A DNA stretch of 64,000 nucleotides from JABCPE02 sp963530295 (GTDB lineage: Bacteria > Bacteroidota > Bacteroidia > Flavobacteriales > Weeksellaceae): contig CAUSCF010000003.1 of NCBI GenBank assembly GCA_963530295.1, forward strand, positions 1-64,000, given 5' to 3'. The notes below the pieces were generated by a model, which saw only the letters and a list, made by a program, of their open reading frames with translations, was not told the origin of the DNA and did no database searches. Within the stretch, counting starts at the first letter, position 1, and every line of letters begins with the position of its first letter. Positions 1-8,966 of the stretch are shown here, in pieces. A program made the position numbers and the translations under genes.

Positions 1-184
1 CCTGAGGGACTTTCTCCATTTCCATTTTTCCATTCGCTCCCACGAACAAAAACTCAGCATTAGGAAATCTGCTTTTAATCTCGTTAGCTATCGCCACAGC
101 AGGGAAAATATGTCCTCCTGTGCCGCCGCCACTCATTAAAACCCTTATTTTTCGTTGTTCATTTGGTTTATCTTGATGCTCCAT
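1..184 (-). CDS. murG: MurG, N-terminal fragment (cut by window edge)
   Basis: UDP-N-acetylglucosamine-N-acetylmuramyl-(pentapeptide) pyrophosphoryl-undecaprenol GlcNAc transferase. It converts lipid I to lipid II on the inner face of the cytoplasmic membrane. Only the first 61 residues lie in the window. They carry the family signature SGGGTGGHIFPA at about residues 18-29, the glycine loop that binds diphosphate lipid, followed by a Rossmann strand (FLFVGANGKME). The ATG at 184 gives a 16-residue extension before the conserved MSGGGTGGH; that inner Met is an alternative start. It follows ftsW by 30 bases and is the last visible gene of the dcw operon. Identification is firm. Confidence 0.93.
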   Translation of the reverse strand, partial: MEHQDKPNEQRKIRVLMSGGGTGGHIFPAVAIANEIKSRFPNAEFLFVGANGKMEMEKVPQ

Positions 185-214
185 TTCTTTTTATTTTTCA
201 AAAATGATAATAAT

Positions 215-1450
215 CTATGCAATATCATTCATTTCTTTGGCGATTTGCTTTTCTCCCAGACCTTCCTCTCCTAAAACCTGTATCCTTGAACTGATATTTA
301 GAACTATTCCGAGTTGTATATAGGTCACCAGCATAGAGGTTCCCCCATAACTTATCAAAGGTAGCGGCTGCCCTGTAACTGGGATAATGTTCACCGCAAC
401 GGCAATGTTCACTGCCAGCTGTAAAAATATCATCATCCCTATTGATAGAACCAATAAGGACCCATAAAATGTCGGTATTTTAGTAGCAATGATGACTATA
501 CGCATCAGTATAATAAAGTAGGCGCCCATCAGCATAGCAGCCCCCAAAAGTCCATATTCTTCAACAATGATGGCAAAAATAAAATCCGATGCAGACTGAG
601 GAAGCGACTGCTTCAATGCGCTTTTCCCTGGCCCCACTCCTAAAAGTCCTCCATGCACTATCGCTGCTTTAGCTTGATTGATTTGGTAATTTTTAGCTTT
701 TAATGCTTCATTTTCAGATTCATTAAGTTTATCTGAACTGACAAAGGTTTCCACCCTACTAATCCAAGTATGAACACGGGTATTCTTGAAAACATTCGTA
801 TTCAATGCTACAAATAAAAACATCGTAATCCCAACGATAGCAACTGCTCCTATTCTTATAATATATTTCAATGGATACTGCCCCACAAATAATACTATTA
901 TGGACATTATCAAAATCATAAGTGCTGTAGAACCATTATCCTTCGCAATCAAACCAAATATCACCAAAATAGGCACAATAATCAAAGCATGATTCCAATA
1001 GGAAATTTCTTCCTTATTTTTAGGCATATTTTTCGCCAAATGACGACAGAGATACACTATCAGCACCAAATAAGCAAATGTAGATGGCTGAAATCTTACT
1101 GGTCCAAGTGAAACCCACCGACCTGCACTAGCTCCGCCAATATTACTCCCAAAATAACTCGCTAATAATAAAACAGGCACCATTATAACTAGGACTAATC
1201 CGCTCAATTTTCCAATCCATTCATATTTTATAAAATGGGTAACACCAGCCATTATACCAAGTCCAAACAGAATAAACCCTGCATGTTTTCCTAAATGACG
1301 AATCGTTGTTCCTTCCCCTACGATATATTGTAAATTCGTACTTGCAGAATAAACAGGAAAAAAAGAGAAAATAGATATTGCGATAATAATATACCACAAT
1401 ACCTTATCTCCTTTAAAAAAAATTCTTTTTTGTGTTTTATTTTGAGTCAT
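215..1450 (-). CDS. ftsW: FtsW/RodA-family lipid II polymerase
   Basis: SEDS-family integral membrane glycosyltransferase that polymerises lipid II at the division septum together with the class B PBP encoded upstream. The 411-residue protein has about ten hydrophobic segments. Family motifs are visible: AKDNGSTALMI in the middle, the loop LLGVGPGKSALKQSLPQSASDFIFA, and the C-terminal LPLISYGGTSM. Its place between murD and murG and the presence of ftsI in the same operon favour FtsW over RodA. It starts 16 bases after the murD stop. The protein ends in a short charged tail. I see no separate promoter. Confidence 0.95.
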   Translation of the reverse strand: MTQNKTQKRIFFKGDKVLWYIIIAISIFSFFPVYSASTNLQYIVGEGTTIRHLGKHAGFILFGLGIMAGVTHFIKYEWIGKLSGLVLVIMVPVLLLASYFGSNIGGASAGRWVSLGPVRFQPSTFAYLVLIVYLCRHLAKNMPKNKEEISYWNHALIIVPILVIFGLIAKDNGSTALMILIMSIIVLFVGQYPLKYIIRIGAVAIVGITMFLFVALNTNVFKNTRVHTWISRVETFVSSDKLNESENEALKAKNYQINQAKAAIVHGGLLGVGPGKSALKQSLPQSASDFIFAIIVEEYGLLGAAMLMGAYFIILMRIVIIATKIPTFYGSLLVLSIGMMIFLQLAVNIAVAVNIIPVTGQPLPLISYGGTSMLVTYIQLGIVLNISSRIQVLGEEGLGEKQIAKEMNDIA

Positions 1451-1466
1451 TTATAAGTTTCTGTTT

Positions 1467-2792
1467 TTACTTAAAAACTTCTGTTTTAAATTTTCTTCCC
1501 CTATCTTCATAGTTATCAAACAAATCAAAACTCGCACAGCACGGAGAAAGCAGCACTGCATCTCCATTTTGGGCTAATTTCTTGGCTGTACGGACCGCCT
1601 CTTCCATGCTTGATGTATCATAGATATTTTCTTTCATCCCTTGGAAAAAACTGATAATCTTAGAGTTATCCAGTCCCATACAGATAACGGCTTTCACTTT
1701 TTTCTTCACCAAATCTGCTATTTCAGAATAGTCATTTCCTTTATCCACTCCTCCCACTATCCAAATCACTGGTCGTTTCATGCTTTCCAATGCGTAATAT
1801 GTGGCATTTACATTGGTAGCCTTGCTGTCATTGATGTATTTCACGCCGTCTCTCTCCGCCACTTCTTCCAATCTATGCTCCACCGCCTGAAAAGTCATCA
1901 ATGAATTTCTAATACTTTCATTGCTGATATTCAATAATTTACCCGCAATACTCGCTGCGAGGCTGTTCGCTACATTATGCTTTCCTACGAGAGCCAAATC
2001 TTCTATTTTCATAGAAAATTCTTCATGAAGTTTAATAACCATATTTTCATCTACTGAATAACCTCCCTCATCAAGTTTTTCCTTCATCGAAAACGGAATT
2101 TTTTTCACTCTCAAATTCAATTCTTGAAGGAGTTTCATACTCATTTCATCATCTTTATTGTAAATGAAATAGTTATCATTTTCCTGATTTTCAGCAATTC
2201 GGAATTTTGCTAATGCATATTCTTCATAGTTATAATTATATTGATCCAAATGGTCTGGCGACAAGTTTAAAAGTAAACTAATATATGGTCTAAAATGCTG
2301 AATATCATCCAGCTGGAAACTACTGATTTCCAACACATAATATTCAAAATTTTCTGTCGCCACCTGCATCGCAAAACTTTTACCGATGTTTCCGCCCAGC
2401 CCGACATTTAATCCGCTGTTTTTCAGAATGTGATAAATCAATGATGTGGTGGTAGTTTTACCATTGCTTCCCGTTACGGCTACAATTTTGGCATCGGTAA
2501 ATTCTGCCGCAAATTCTATCTCTGATGATAGGCGAATTCCTTTTTCTTTAATCTTTTGAATTAAAGGAGCTTTCTTTGGTATTCCAGGCGATTTTATAAC
2601 CCAGTCTGCATCTAAAATCCGTTCCTCACTATGCGTCCCTTCTTCAAAATCTATCCCTTCCTCCTGCAACTGTTTTTTATAATGTTCCTTAATAACGCCA
2701 CGATCCGAAAGAAAAACTTCCAGTCCTTTCTTCTTCGCTAAAACAGCTGCGCCTACACCACTCTCGCCGCCACCTAATATTATTATTTTCAT
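1467..2792 (-). CDS. murD: UDP-N-acetylmuramoyl-L-alanine--D-glutamate ligase
   Basis: ATP-dependent cytoplasmic ligase that adds D-Glu to UDP-MurNAc-L-Ala. The 441-residue length is normal. The N-terminal Rossmann domain has LGGGESGVGAA (residues 6-16). The Mur-ligase P-loop TGSNGKTT is at 107-114, followed by the central-domain motif LNLSPDHLDQY and the HRLEEV region that opens the C-terminal domain. It lies in the dcw operon, 11 bases after the unknown 181-residue gene and 16 bases before ftsW. Confidence 0.96.
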   Translation of the reverse strand: MKIIILGGGESGVGAAVLAKKKGLEVFLSDRGVIKEHYKKQLQEEGIDFEEGTHSEERILDADWVIKSPGIPKKAPLIQKIKEKGIRLSSEIEFAAEFTDAKIVAVTGSNGKTTTTSLIYHILKNSGLNVGLGGNIGKSFAMQVATENFEYYVLEISSFQLDDIQHFRPYISLLLNLSPDHLDQYNYNYEEYALAKFRIAENQENDNYFIYNKDDEMSMKLLQELNLRVKKIPFSMKEKLDEGGYSVDENMVIKLHEEFSMKIEDLALVGKHNVANSLAASIAGKLLNISNESIRNSLMTFQAVEHRLEEVAERDGVKYINDSKATNVNATYYALESMKRPVIWIVGGVDKGNDYSEIADLVKKKVKAVICMGLDNSKIISFFQGMKENIYDTSSMEEAVRTAKKLAQNGDAVLLSPCCASFDLFDNYEDRGRKFKTEVFK

Positions 2793-2803
2793 TTTTTTCT
2801 ATA

Positions 2804-3349
2804 TTAACAAATCATGAACATTTCATTTATCTTTTTGCTCTCTGTTTCCAGAAACTCCGTTTTGCTGGCTTCAATAGGGAAAATCACATAGCTGTCACTG
2901 TCTATGTACATCTGCATGAGATAAACTCCATACCCATGCCAAGCCGTATTGATAGCGCTTATCCAGCCATAGACATCGTGTTTGTCTTCAGCCAATGGAG
3001 GAAGTTCCAAAGCGTAAGCCTTAAATGATTTTAACTCTGTCAGCAAAAACTCAAAACTCTCCAATTCGCATTTCCAGTCAAACTCCTCTGCATAACCATT
3101 ACTAATCAAAATATCCGCAAAACCCATCCAAATGAGTCTTGACTTTTTCCATTTATCTAGGTCTATTCCTCTGTTTTCATAGAATTCTTTATTCTTTGAA
3201 ATGAACCTATCTGTATTAGTAATCAACTCTTTAACCTCTGACAAAACTTTTTTATCATCAAGGCTAATCAGTTTGGCAAACTCCAAATAAATATTGAAAT
3301 CTATTTCATCCTCATTTTTGCCTCCGAACAATTTTGAAAAGAATCCCAT
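2804..3349 (-). CDS. Unknown 181-aa protein inserted in the dcw operon (DUF6630-like?)
   Basis: Soluble acidic protein of 181 residues with no signal peptide. It begins MGFFSKLFGG and contains two Trp/Tyr-rich stretches (KWKKSRLIWMGFADIL; DVYGWISAINTAWHGYGVYLMQM). It has no catalytic motif I can recognise. From memory it resembles the DUF6630 type of uncharacterised proteins, but this is a weak match. It sits between mraY (12 bases upstream) and murD (11 bases downstream), which are normally adjacent in this operon, so it must be cotranscribed with them. No function is assigned. Confidence 0.8.
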   Translation of the reverse strand: MGFFSKLFGGKNEDEIDFNIYLEFAKLISLDDKKVLSEVKELITNTDRFISKNKEFYENRGIDLDKWKKSRLIWMGFADILISNGYAEEFDWKCELESFEFLLTELKSFKAYALELPPLAEDKHDVYGWISAINTAWHGYGVYLMQMYIDSDSYVIFPIEASKTEFLETESKKINEMFMIC

Positions 3350-3361
3350 TTTAATTTAAAT

Positions 3362-4603
3362 TTATCTTATTTTCAAGGTTATTAAACAAATTACCGCCAA
3401 AATCACTCCTATGATAATCATTCTATTCACGATTTTACTCTCGTGATAACCACACTTCTGGTAATGGTGGTGCAAAGGCGACATTTTAAACAATCGGTTG
3501 TTCTGCGCATATTCCAGCCCATGTTTTTTCTTCCTGTATTTGAAAACCAGCACTTGCAAAACAACCGAAAGATTTTCCGCCAAAAAGATTCCACAAAGAA
3601 CAGGAATCAATAATTCTTTTCTGAGAATAATCGCCAAAACCGCGATTACTCCGCCCAGCATCAGACTTCCCGTATCTCCCATAAACACTTGCGCTGGATA
3701 GGTATTATACCAGAAAAATCCGATAACCGCTCCTACGAGTGCAATCGTGAAAATAGTCGTTTCGCCCGTGTCTGGGATAAACATTATATTCAGATAATCC
3801 GCAAAAATGATATTCCCTGAAACATACGCAAAAAATGCCAAAGTAAGCAGTATCACGGCACTTGTCCCCGCCGCGAGACCATCTATCCCATCGGTGATAT
3901 TCGCTCCGTTGGAAACTGCTGTTACAATGAAAATAACCACAGGAATAAAAACTATCCAAGACCATTTCTGAGCATCCTGTTCATCCATCCAAAAAAGAAC
4001 TTTACTGTAATCAAATTCATTATTTTTAACGAAAGGAACTGTAGAAATTATAGCTTTCTCTTCAGAAGAGAATTTTTCTACCACGCTGTGCTGTGTTGCC
4101 TGTGGCAGGTCTGGAACTTCTCGTTTAATAACCACCCCTTCATGGAAATACATCGTTACTCCCACGATAAGACCTAAGCCTACCTGACCAATTACCTTGA
4201 ATTTACCACTCAAACCATCTTTGTTCTTTTTAATTTTCTTGAGATAGTCATCAATAAAACCAATCGCACCCATCCAAAGCACGGAAACCACAAGAAGAAC
4301 GATATAAACATTATTAAGTTTTGTGAACAGCAGGACTGGAATCAATGTAGAAATAATGATAATCAGACCACCCATTGTCGGTGTTCCTTCTTTTTGTTTC
4401 TGTCCTTCCAAGCCAAGATCTCTCACAAGTTCTCCCATCTGTCTTCTTCGTAGGAAATTAATGATTTTCTTCCCGTAAACAAGGGCTATCCACAAGGACA
4501 AAAGTACAGACATCCCTGCACGAAATGAAATATATCGCAACAAATTTAACCCTGGGATATGGATTCCTTGACTCGTTAAATATTCGTATAAGTAGTATAG
4601 CAT
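3362..4603 (-). CDS. mraY: Phospho-N-acetylmuramoyl-pentapeptide transferase
   Basis: Integral membrane enzyme that moves phospho-MurNAc-pentapeptide onto undecaprenyl phosphate to make lipid I. Hallmarks are an early cytoplasmic loop with EGTPTMGGL and FIDDYLKK (the aspartate pair), NITDGIDGLAAG, QVFMGDTGSLMLGG and the C-terminal histidine loop LHHHYQKCGYHE. At 413 residues it is longer than the roughly 360 residues of the E. coli enzyme. The extra length is a hydrophilic loop of about 60 residues after the MYFHEG segment, a feature I associate with Bacteroidota MraY. It follows murE by 22 bases. Confidence 0.97.
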   Translation of the reverse strand: MLYYLYEYLTSQGIHIPGLNLLRYISFRAGMSVLLSLWIALVYGKKIINFLRRRQMGELVRDLGLEGQKQKEGTPTMGGLIIIISTLIPVLLFTKLNNVYIVLLVVSVLWMGAIGFIDDYLKKIKKNKDGLSGKFKVIGQVGLGLIVGVTMYFHEGVVIKREVPDLPQATQHSVVEKFSSEEKAIISTVPFVKNNEFDYSKVLFWMDEQDAQKWSWIVFIPVVIFIVTAVSNGANITDGIDGLAAGTSAVILLTLAFFAYVSGNIIFADYLNIMFIPDTGETTIFTIALVGAVIGFFWYNTYPAQVFMGDTGSLMLGGVIAVLAIILRKELLIPVLCGIFLAENLSVVLQVLVFKYRKKKHGLEYAQNNRLFKMSPLHHHYQKCGYHESKIVNRMIIIGVILAVICLITLKIR

Positions 4604-4625
4604 TTTATTCGTCTGTTTTTATTGG

Positions 4626-6086
4626 TTACTTTCCCATAAGGGTTAATAATTCTTTTATCACTTCTTTATCATCAAAATGATGCTTCACACCATTGATTTC
4701 TTGGTAAGTTTCGTGTCCTTTTCCTGCAACGAGGATGATGTCTTTTGGCTCAGCAAATTTTATCGCCATTTTTATTGCTTCTTTTCGGTCTGGAATAGAA
4801 GTATATTTGCTGAAATTCTGCGGTTCTACGCCTGCTTCTATCTCTTTAATTATCTCCAAAGGCTCTTCTGTTCTCGGGTTATCAGAAGTGATGATAGCCA
4901 GAGTGGATTTCGCGGAAGCTAAATTGCCCATTTTAGGGCGTTTTTCCTTATCTCTATCTCCTCCACAGCCGAAAACGGTAATCAGCCTTTCGTTCTTTGT
5001 CCTAATTTCATTGATACTGTCCAAGACATTTTCCAAAGCATCTGGCGTGTGGGCATAATCTACAATGAAGAAAATACCGCTGTCAGACTTCATGGTTTCA
5101 AATCTTCCGTTCACTCTTCGCAGTTTAGAAATCGCTTGTAAAATTTCATTCCCTTCAAATCCTAATTCCGAAGCGATGGCGAAAACCAGCAACAGATTAT
5201 AAACATTAAATTTCCCTGTCAAAGTTGTCCAAAACTCCTTTCCATTGAAATTCAACAGCATACCATCAAAATCAACCTCTAATATTTTCGCCTGATAATC
5301 CGCCATGGTTTTCAAGGCGTAGGTTTTCTTTTTTGCCTTGGTGCTTTGGAGCATTACATTTCCGTTTTTATCATCGATATTGGTGATGGCAACGGCAGTT
5401 TCGGGCAGTTCATCAAAAAATCTTTTCTTCACATTCAGATATTCCAAAAAGGTTTTGTGATAATCCAAATGGTCGTGCGTGATGTTCGTAAAACCAGCGA
5501 TTTTAAAATTCAACCCTTCTATTCTGTCCTGATGAATTCCATGTGAACTAACCTCCATGAAAGCGTATTCACAGTCTTTTTCTACTGCTTTTGCCAGCAT
5601 CTGATTGAGCCTTACTACATCTGGCGTGGTGTGGGTAGATGGAATAATCTCTTCACCTATTCTATACTCCACCGTAGAAATCAGCGCCGAAGAAAACCCT
5701 AAATTCTGGAAAACATCAAACAACAGAGTCGTTGTAGAAGTTTTACCATTAGTTCCTGTAATCCCTATGAGATTAAGCTTTTCCGATGGATTTCCATAGA
5801 AATTACTCGCGATTTTTCCCAAAGTTTTGGAGGCGTTTTTTACTTTGATATAGGTAACCACTTCATTTATTTTCTCAGGAAAATCTTCACAAACAATCAC
5901 AGCCGCCCCGTTTTCTATCGCAGAATCTATATACAGATGCCCATCCGAAACGCTGCCTTTCAGTGCTGCATAAAGAGCATTTTTCACAACTTTTCTGCTG
6001 TCAAAAACTATCTCAAAAACCTCCTTTTCCAAACTTCCGAGGTTTTCCAAAATAGATACTCTATTCAATATTTGACTTAAAATCAT
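4626..6086 (-). CDS. murE: UDP-N-acetylmuramoyl-tripeptide synthetase (meso-DAP type)
   Basis: Cytoplasmic Mur ligase adding the third amino acid to UDP-MurNAc-L-Ala-D-Glu. The 486-residue protein has the P-loop TGTNGKTS at 110-117, the THDHLDYH motif of the central domain and GKGHETYQ near the end. The motif DNPR at 402-405 is the known signature for meso-diaminopimelate rather than lysine. The ATG overlaps the final TGA of the upstream broken gene (ATGA), so translation was once probably coupled to that gene. Confidence 0.96.
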   Translation of the reverse strand: MILSQILNRVSILENLGSLEKEVFEIVFDSRKVVKNALYAALKGSVSDGHLYIDSAIENGAAVIVCEDFPEKINEVVTYIKVKNASKTLGKIASNFYGNPSEKLNLIGITGTNGKTSTTTLLFDVFQNLGFSSALISTVEYRIGEEIIPSTHTTPDVVRLNQMLAKAVEKDCEYAFMEVSSHGIHQDRIEGLNFKIAGFTNITHDHLDYHKTFLEYLNVKKRFFDELPETAVAITNIDDKNGNVMLQSTKAKKKTYALKTMADYQAKILEVDFDGMLLNFNGKEFWTTLTGKFNVYNLLLVFAIASELGFEGNEILQAISKLRRVNGRFETMKSDSGIFFIVDYAHTPDALENVLDSINEIRTKNERLITVFGCGGDRDKEKRPKMGNLASAKSTLAIITSDNPRTEEPLEIIKEIEAGVEPQNFSKYTSIPDRKEAIKMAIKFAEPKDIILVAGKGHETYQEINGVKHHFDDKEVIKELLTLMGK

Positions 6087-6607
6087 TCTCTTTTATTTTT
6101 TTTATATTCTGCCCATTCTTTTCGGACCATATTTAATAATTCTTTTTGGTTTATCTTTAAATTTCCAGTGTGTATCATCACTGGCGTTCCATATTGTTTA
6201 AGGTTTAAACTCAACCATTTTTGTTAAAAAAAATTAAACTTTTCTATGTATTTTTCTGGGTTTTCTAATAATATCAAAATATAATCTTGCTTTTAAACCC
6301 TTACTTTTCTAAAACCTGCCACATCCTCCCATTCTATCATCCCAAAGGATACATTATCACAAATTCCTTTTTCTGAAATACTTACCGCAGGTTTGGTGCT
6401 TAGTATTGTCTTCAAACAAATCCATACACCGAAACCAAAAAAGACAATCGCTGCAATAAAAACAGCATCATGAAACACTGGCACATATCTCCTGCTTTCT
6501 CTAAGTCCCGTTCCCAAAAATGGGAGAAATCGCGACACGACAAAAAGTATAGAAAGGCTAAACATCAAAAAACTTCTCCTCTTATTCGCCTTTATTTCGT
6601 ACTTCAT
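6083..6607 (-). pseudogene. STM3941-like membrane protein gene interrupted by two in-frame TAA codons
   Basis: The intact first part is 104 codons: two hydrophobic segments (about residues 13-30 and 47-65), then a soluble start (VSISEKGICDNVSFGMIEWEDV). A TAA at 6293-6295 stops it. Reading on in the same frame gives 22 sensible residues (KQDYILILLENPEKYIEKF), a second TAA at 6224-6226, and about 45 more residues including YGTPVMIHTGNLKINQKEL, ending at TGA 6083-6085. Together this is 175 codons in one frame with no frameshift, the usual size and C-terminal pattern of STM3941-type proteins as I remember them. The final TGA overlaps the murE ATG. Best read as a gene disabled by two nonsense changes. 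A shortened but active product is possible. Confidence 0.75.
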
Positions 6608-6608
6608 T

Positions 6609-8606
6609 TTAATTCTGCATTCTTAGATAAATTTTCTGGTCTTTCTTCATCACTGTTCCTGCTTCTGGAAACTGTTCTAATATTTTCCCAACTCCTTTAT
6701 AACTAACACGATACCCCAAGTTCTCCAACTGAGGAATCACATTTTTCCCTGCTAATCCTTTCAGACTTGGCATTTTTCTGCCCACTATGTTTATTTTAGG
6801 ATTAGGAGTGATTAGTTTATTTAAATTTACTTTTTTATCATCCAGCATTTCTTCGCCTATATTCAGTGGCGTTTTTAGGAATGTTTTCCCTGCAATTTCT
6901 TTAAACACAGGCGCTGCCACCACTCCACCATAATAATTCCCTTGTGGCTGGTTAATCATCACAATGCAAGTATATTTAGGGTCATCCGCTGGATAAAACC
7001 CTGCAAATGAAGCTTGATATTTCCCGCCACCTTTCCAATATTCAAAACGAGTAGTTCCTGTTTTCCCTGCCATCTTTAGATTAGGAGTAAAGATACTCTT
7101 GGCTGTTCCTTTTTCTACTGCCTTGGTGAGGGCTTCTGTCATCATCTGGATAGCCTTAGGAGACGCCATTCTTTCTACCATGACCTGTGGAGTCGCAGTA
7201 TGTGTAACCTTGCCATCTTTCATGATTTTATCGATGAAAAGCGGTTTCACCATTTTGCCATCATTGGCTATTCCATTATAAAAAGTAGCAAGCTGTAATA
7301 GACTGAATGCCGAAGCATAGCCATAAGACATTGATGCAAGTGTCGCCTTATTCCATCTTTTGCTCTCTGGCGTTACAATCATAGGTTTAGCTGCACCTGG
7401 GAGTTCTATATCCAGTTTATCAAACATTTTCCATCTTCTAAGATGATTGATAAATATCTGTGGATTAGACGAATATGATTTCACTATCAATTTAGCTGAA
7501 CCTACATTACTTGACAATGCTAATATTTGACTAATGTCATAAGTTCCTCCCATGTGGCTATCAGTTATCCGCTGTCCGTTATATTCCCAAATACCGCCGC
7601 CTGTATTTACAGTTGTATTTTTTTCTATAAAGCCGTCATCCATCGCCGCCAAAAGAGAAACCACCTTAAAAGTAGACCCTGGCTCTGTAGCATCCCTTAA
7701 GGCATAATTATACGCATCCACATACCTACCTTCATCATTTTTACGGAGATTCACCATCGCTCGGATTTTCCCAGTCGCAGTCTCCATGACCAAAACACTT
7801 CCATGATGAGCGCTAAATGCATAGAGCTGTTTTTCCAAAGCAGAATGGGCAATATCCTGTATCCTCAAATCTAGTGTAGTATAGACATCCTGCCCATCAA
7901 CAGGCTCTCTTATTTCCCAAAAATCAATAGGCTTCCACTGTTTAGAATTTACCCTCTGCACCCATCTTCTACCATCTTTTCCAGAAAGATACTGACTAAA
8001 AGCCCCTTCAAATCCTGATTTTCCTCGTTCATCATCAATCCCGATAGTTCCTGCTCCGATTTGGTTAGTCGCCAAAATCCTTTTGTATTTTGGTTCTATT
8101 ATCAGGCATCTTTCTTTTTTATAAGTCTTTGTTTTCGCATTATATTTTCCGAATATAGGAAATCTTTTAAGCCTATTAACTTGGTCAAAATCAAGATTTA
8201 AAGCTAATGTATAGTATTGGTTTTGTCTTCTTTTTTGTTGTTTCAAAGAACTTCTAAACTCTTGTTTGGTTTTCCCAAACATCTTATGTAGAGAATCTGA
8301 CAAAATCGCCACCTTCTTATCAAAAACAGAATCTTTTATAATTTTAAAATCGACAAAAACATTATATTTTATAACTGTGGTTGCTAGAATAGAGCCATCG
8401 GCAGCATATAGATTTCCTCTCGCTGCTTTGATGGTGTCTGCTCTATAATTCGCCTGAATGGTTCTCTGTATGTCATCCACATTTGAATTATTTTGCAAAT
8501 AGACAATTCTAACCCCAAAAATTATAAACAGAATCGCTGCTACTATTACAAAAAGGTAGCCCCACTGAAGTGTTTTCGCTCGTTTTTTATCACTTGATTC
8601 TGCCAT
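6609..8606 (-). CDS. ftsI: Class B penicillin-binding protein with PASTA domain (FtsI/PBP3)
   Basis: Septal D,D-transpeptidase that cross-links peptidoglycan as partner of FtsW. The 665-residue protein has one N-terminal membrane anchor (about 15-37), a PBP dimerisation domain, and a transpeptidase domain with the SxxK motif STFK (nucleophile Ser311, Lys314), SxN as SSN (365-367) and KTGTT (Lys515). A single PASTA domain of about 60 residues closes the protein (SLKGLAGKNVIPQLENLGY). Its start overlaps the end of the ftsL-like gene by 17 bases, which suggests coupled translation. Confidence 0.95.
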   Translation of the reverse strand: MAESSDKKRAKTLQWGYLFVIVAAILFIIFGVRIVYLQNNSNVDDIQRTIQANYRADTIKAARGNLYAADGSILATTVIKYNVFVDFKIIKDSVFDKKVAILSDSLHKMFGKTKQEFRSSLKQQKRRQNQYYTLALNLDFDQVNRLKRFPIFGKYNAKTKTYKKERCLIIEPKYKRILATNQIGAGTIGIDDERGKSGFEGAFSQYLSGKDGRRWVQRVNSKQWKPIDFWEIREPVDGQDVYTTLDLRIQDIAHSALEKQLYAFSAHHGSVLVMETATGKIRAMVNLRKNDEGRYVDAYNYALRDATEPGSTFKVVSLLAAMDDGFIEKNTTVNTGGGIWEYNGQRITDSHMGGTYDISQILALSSNVGSAKLIVKSYSSNPQIFINHLRRWKMFDKLDIELPGAAKPMIVTPESKRWNKATLASMSYGYASAFSLLQLATFYNGIANDGKMVKPLFIDKIMKDGKVTHTATPQVMVERMASPKAIQMMTEALTKAVEKGTAKSIFTPNLKMAGKTGTTRFEYWKGGGKYQASFAGFYPADDPKYTCIVMINQPQGNYYGGVVAAPVFKEIAGKTFLKTPLNIGEEMLDDKKVNLNKLITPNPKINIVGRKMPSLKGLAGKNVIPQLENLGYRVSYKGVGKILEQFPEAGTVMKKDQKIYLRMQN

Positions 8607-8958
8607 AGTCCAAACTATCCATTTTTACTAATATCTTCAAAGGGTGAGATTCCAACGCTTGTAAAGAATCCCTCAAAACCTCCTTACTGAGTTCTGACTC
8701 CAGTTTTATTTTTATCAATTTGCTCTGGGTATAGGCATTCTGAGACTTGTATTCTTCCACCTGACTTTTCAGAGCATTGACTTCTCCTATTTTTTTATTC
8801 ACCAAATCATTGGTAAAAATCATAATCATCAAAAGGGCGAAGCAAAATAAAATATATTTATAATGCTGCTTCACCTCTTCCTTATTCAGAAAGTTTCCTT
8901 TCAGAAGATCCATCACAGTGAATTTCCTAGAAGGATGATGATGTTTTCTTTTTGCCAT
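8590..8958 (-). CDS. FtsL-like bitopic division protein
   Basis: Small 122-residue protein with a basic, His-rich N-terminus, one membrane segment (about 36-52, ILFCFALLMIMIFTNDLV) and a following periplasmic helix with coiled-coil character (EVNALKSQVEEYKSQNAYTQ). This size, topology and place between rsmH and ftsI are those of FtsL in the dcw cluster. FtsL sequences are poorly conserved, so the call rests on position and architecture. In this lineage the product is often annotated only as an FtsL-like putative protein. It starts 8 bases after rsmH and overlaps ftsI by 17 bases. Confidence 0.85.
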   Translation of the reverse strand: MAKRKHHHPSRKFTVMDLLKGNFLNKEEVKQHYKYILFCFALLMIMIFTNDLVNKKIGEVNALKSQVEEYKSQNAYTQSKLIKIKLESELSKEVLRDSLQALESHPLKILVKMDSLDYGRIK

Positions 8959-8966
8959 TTCTTTAT

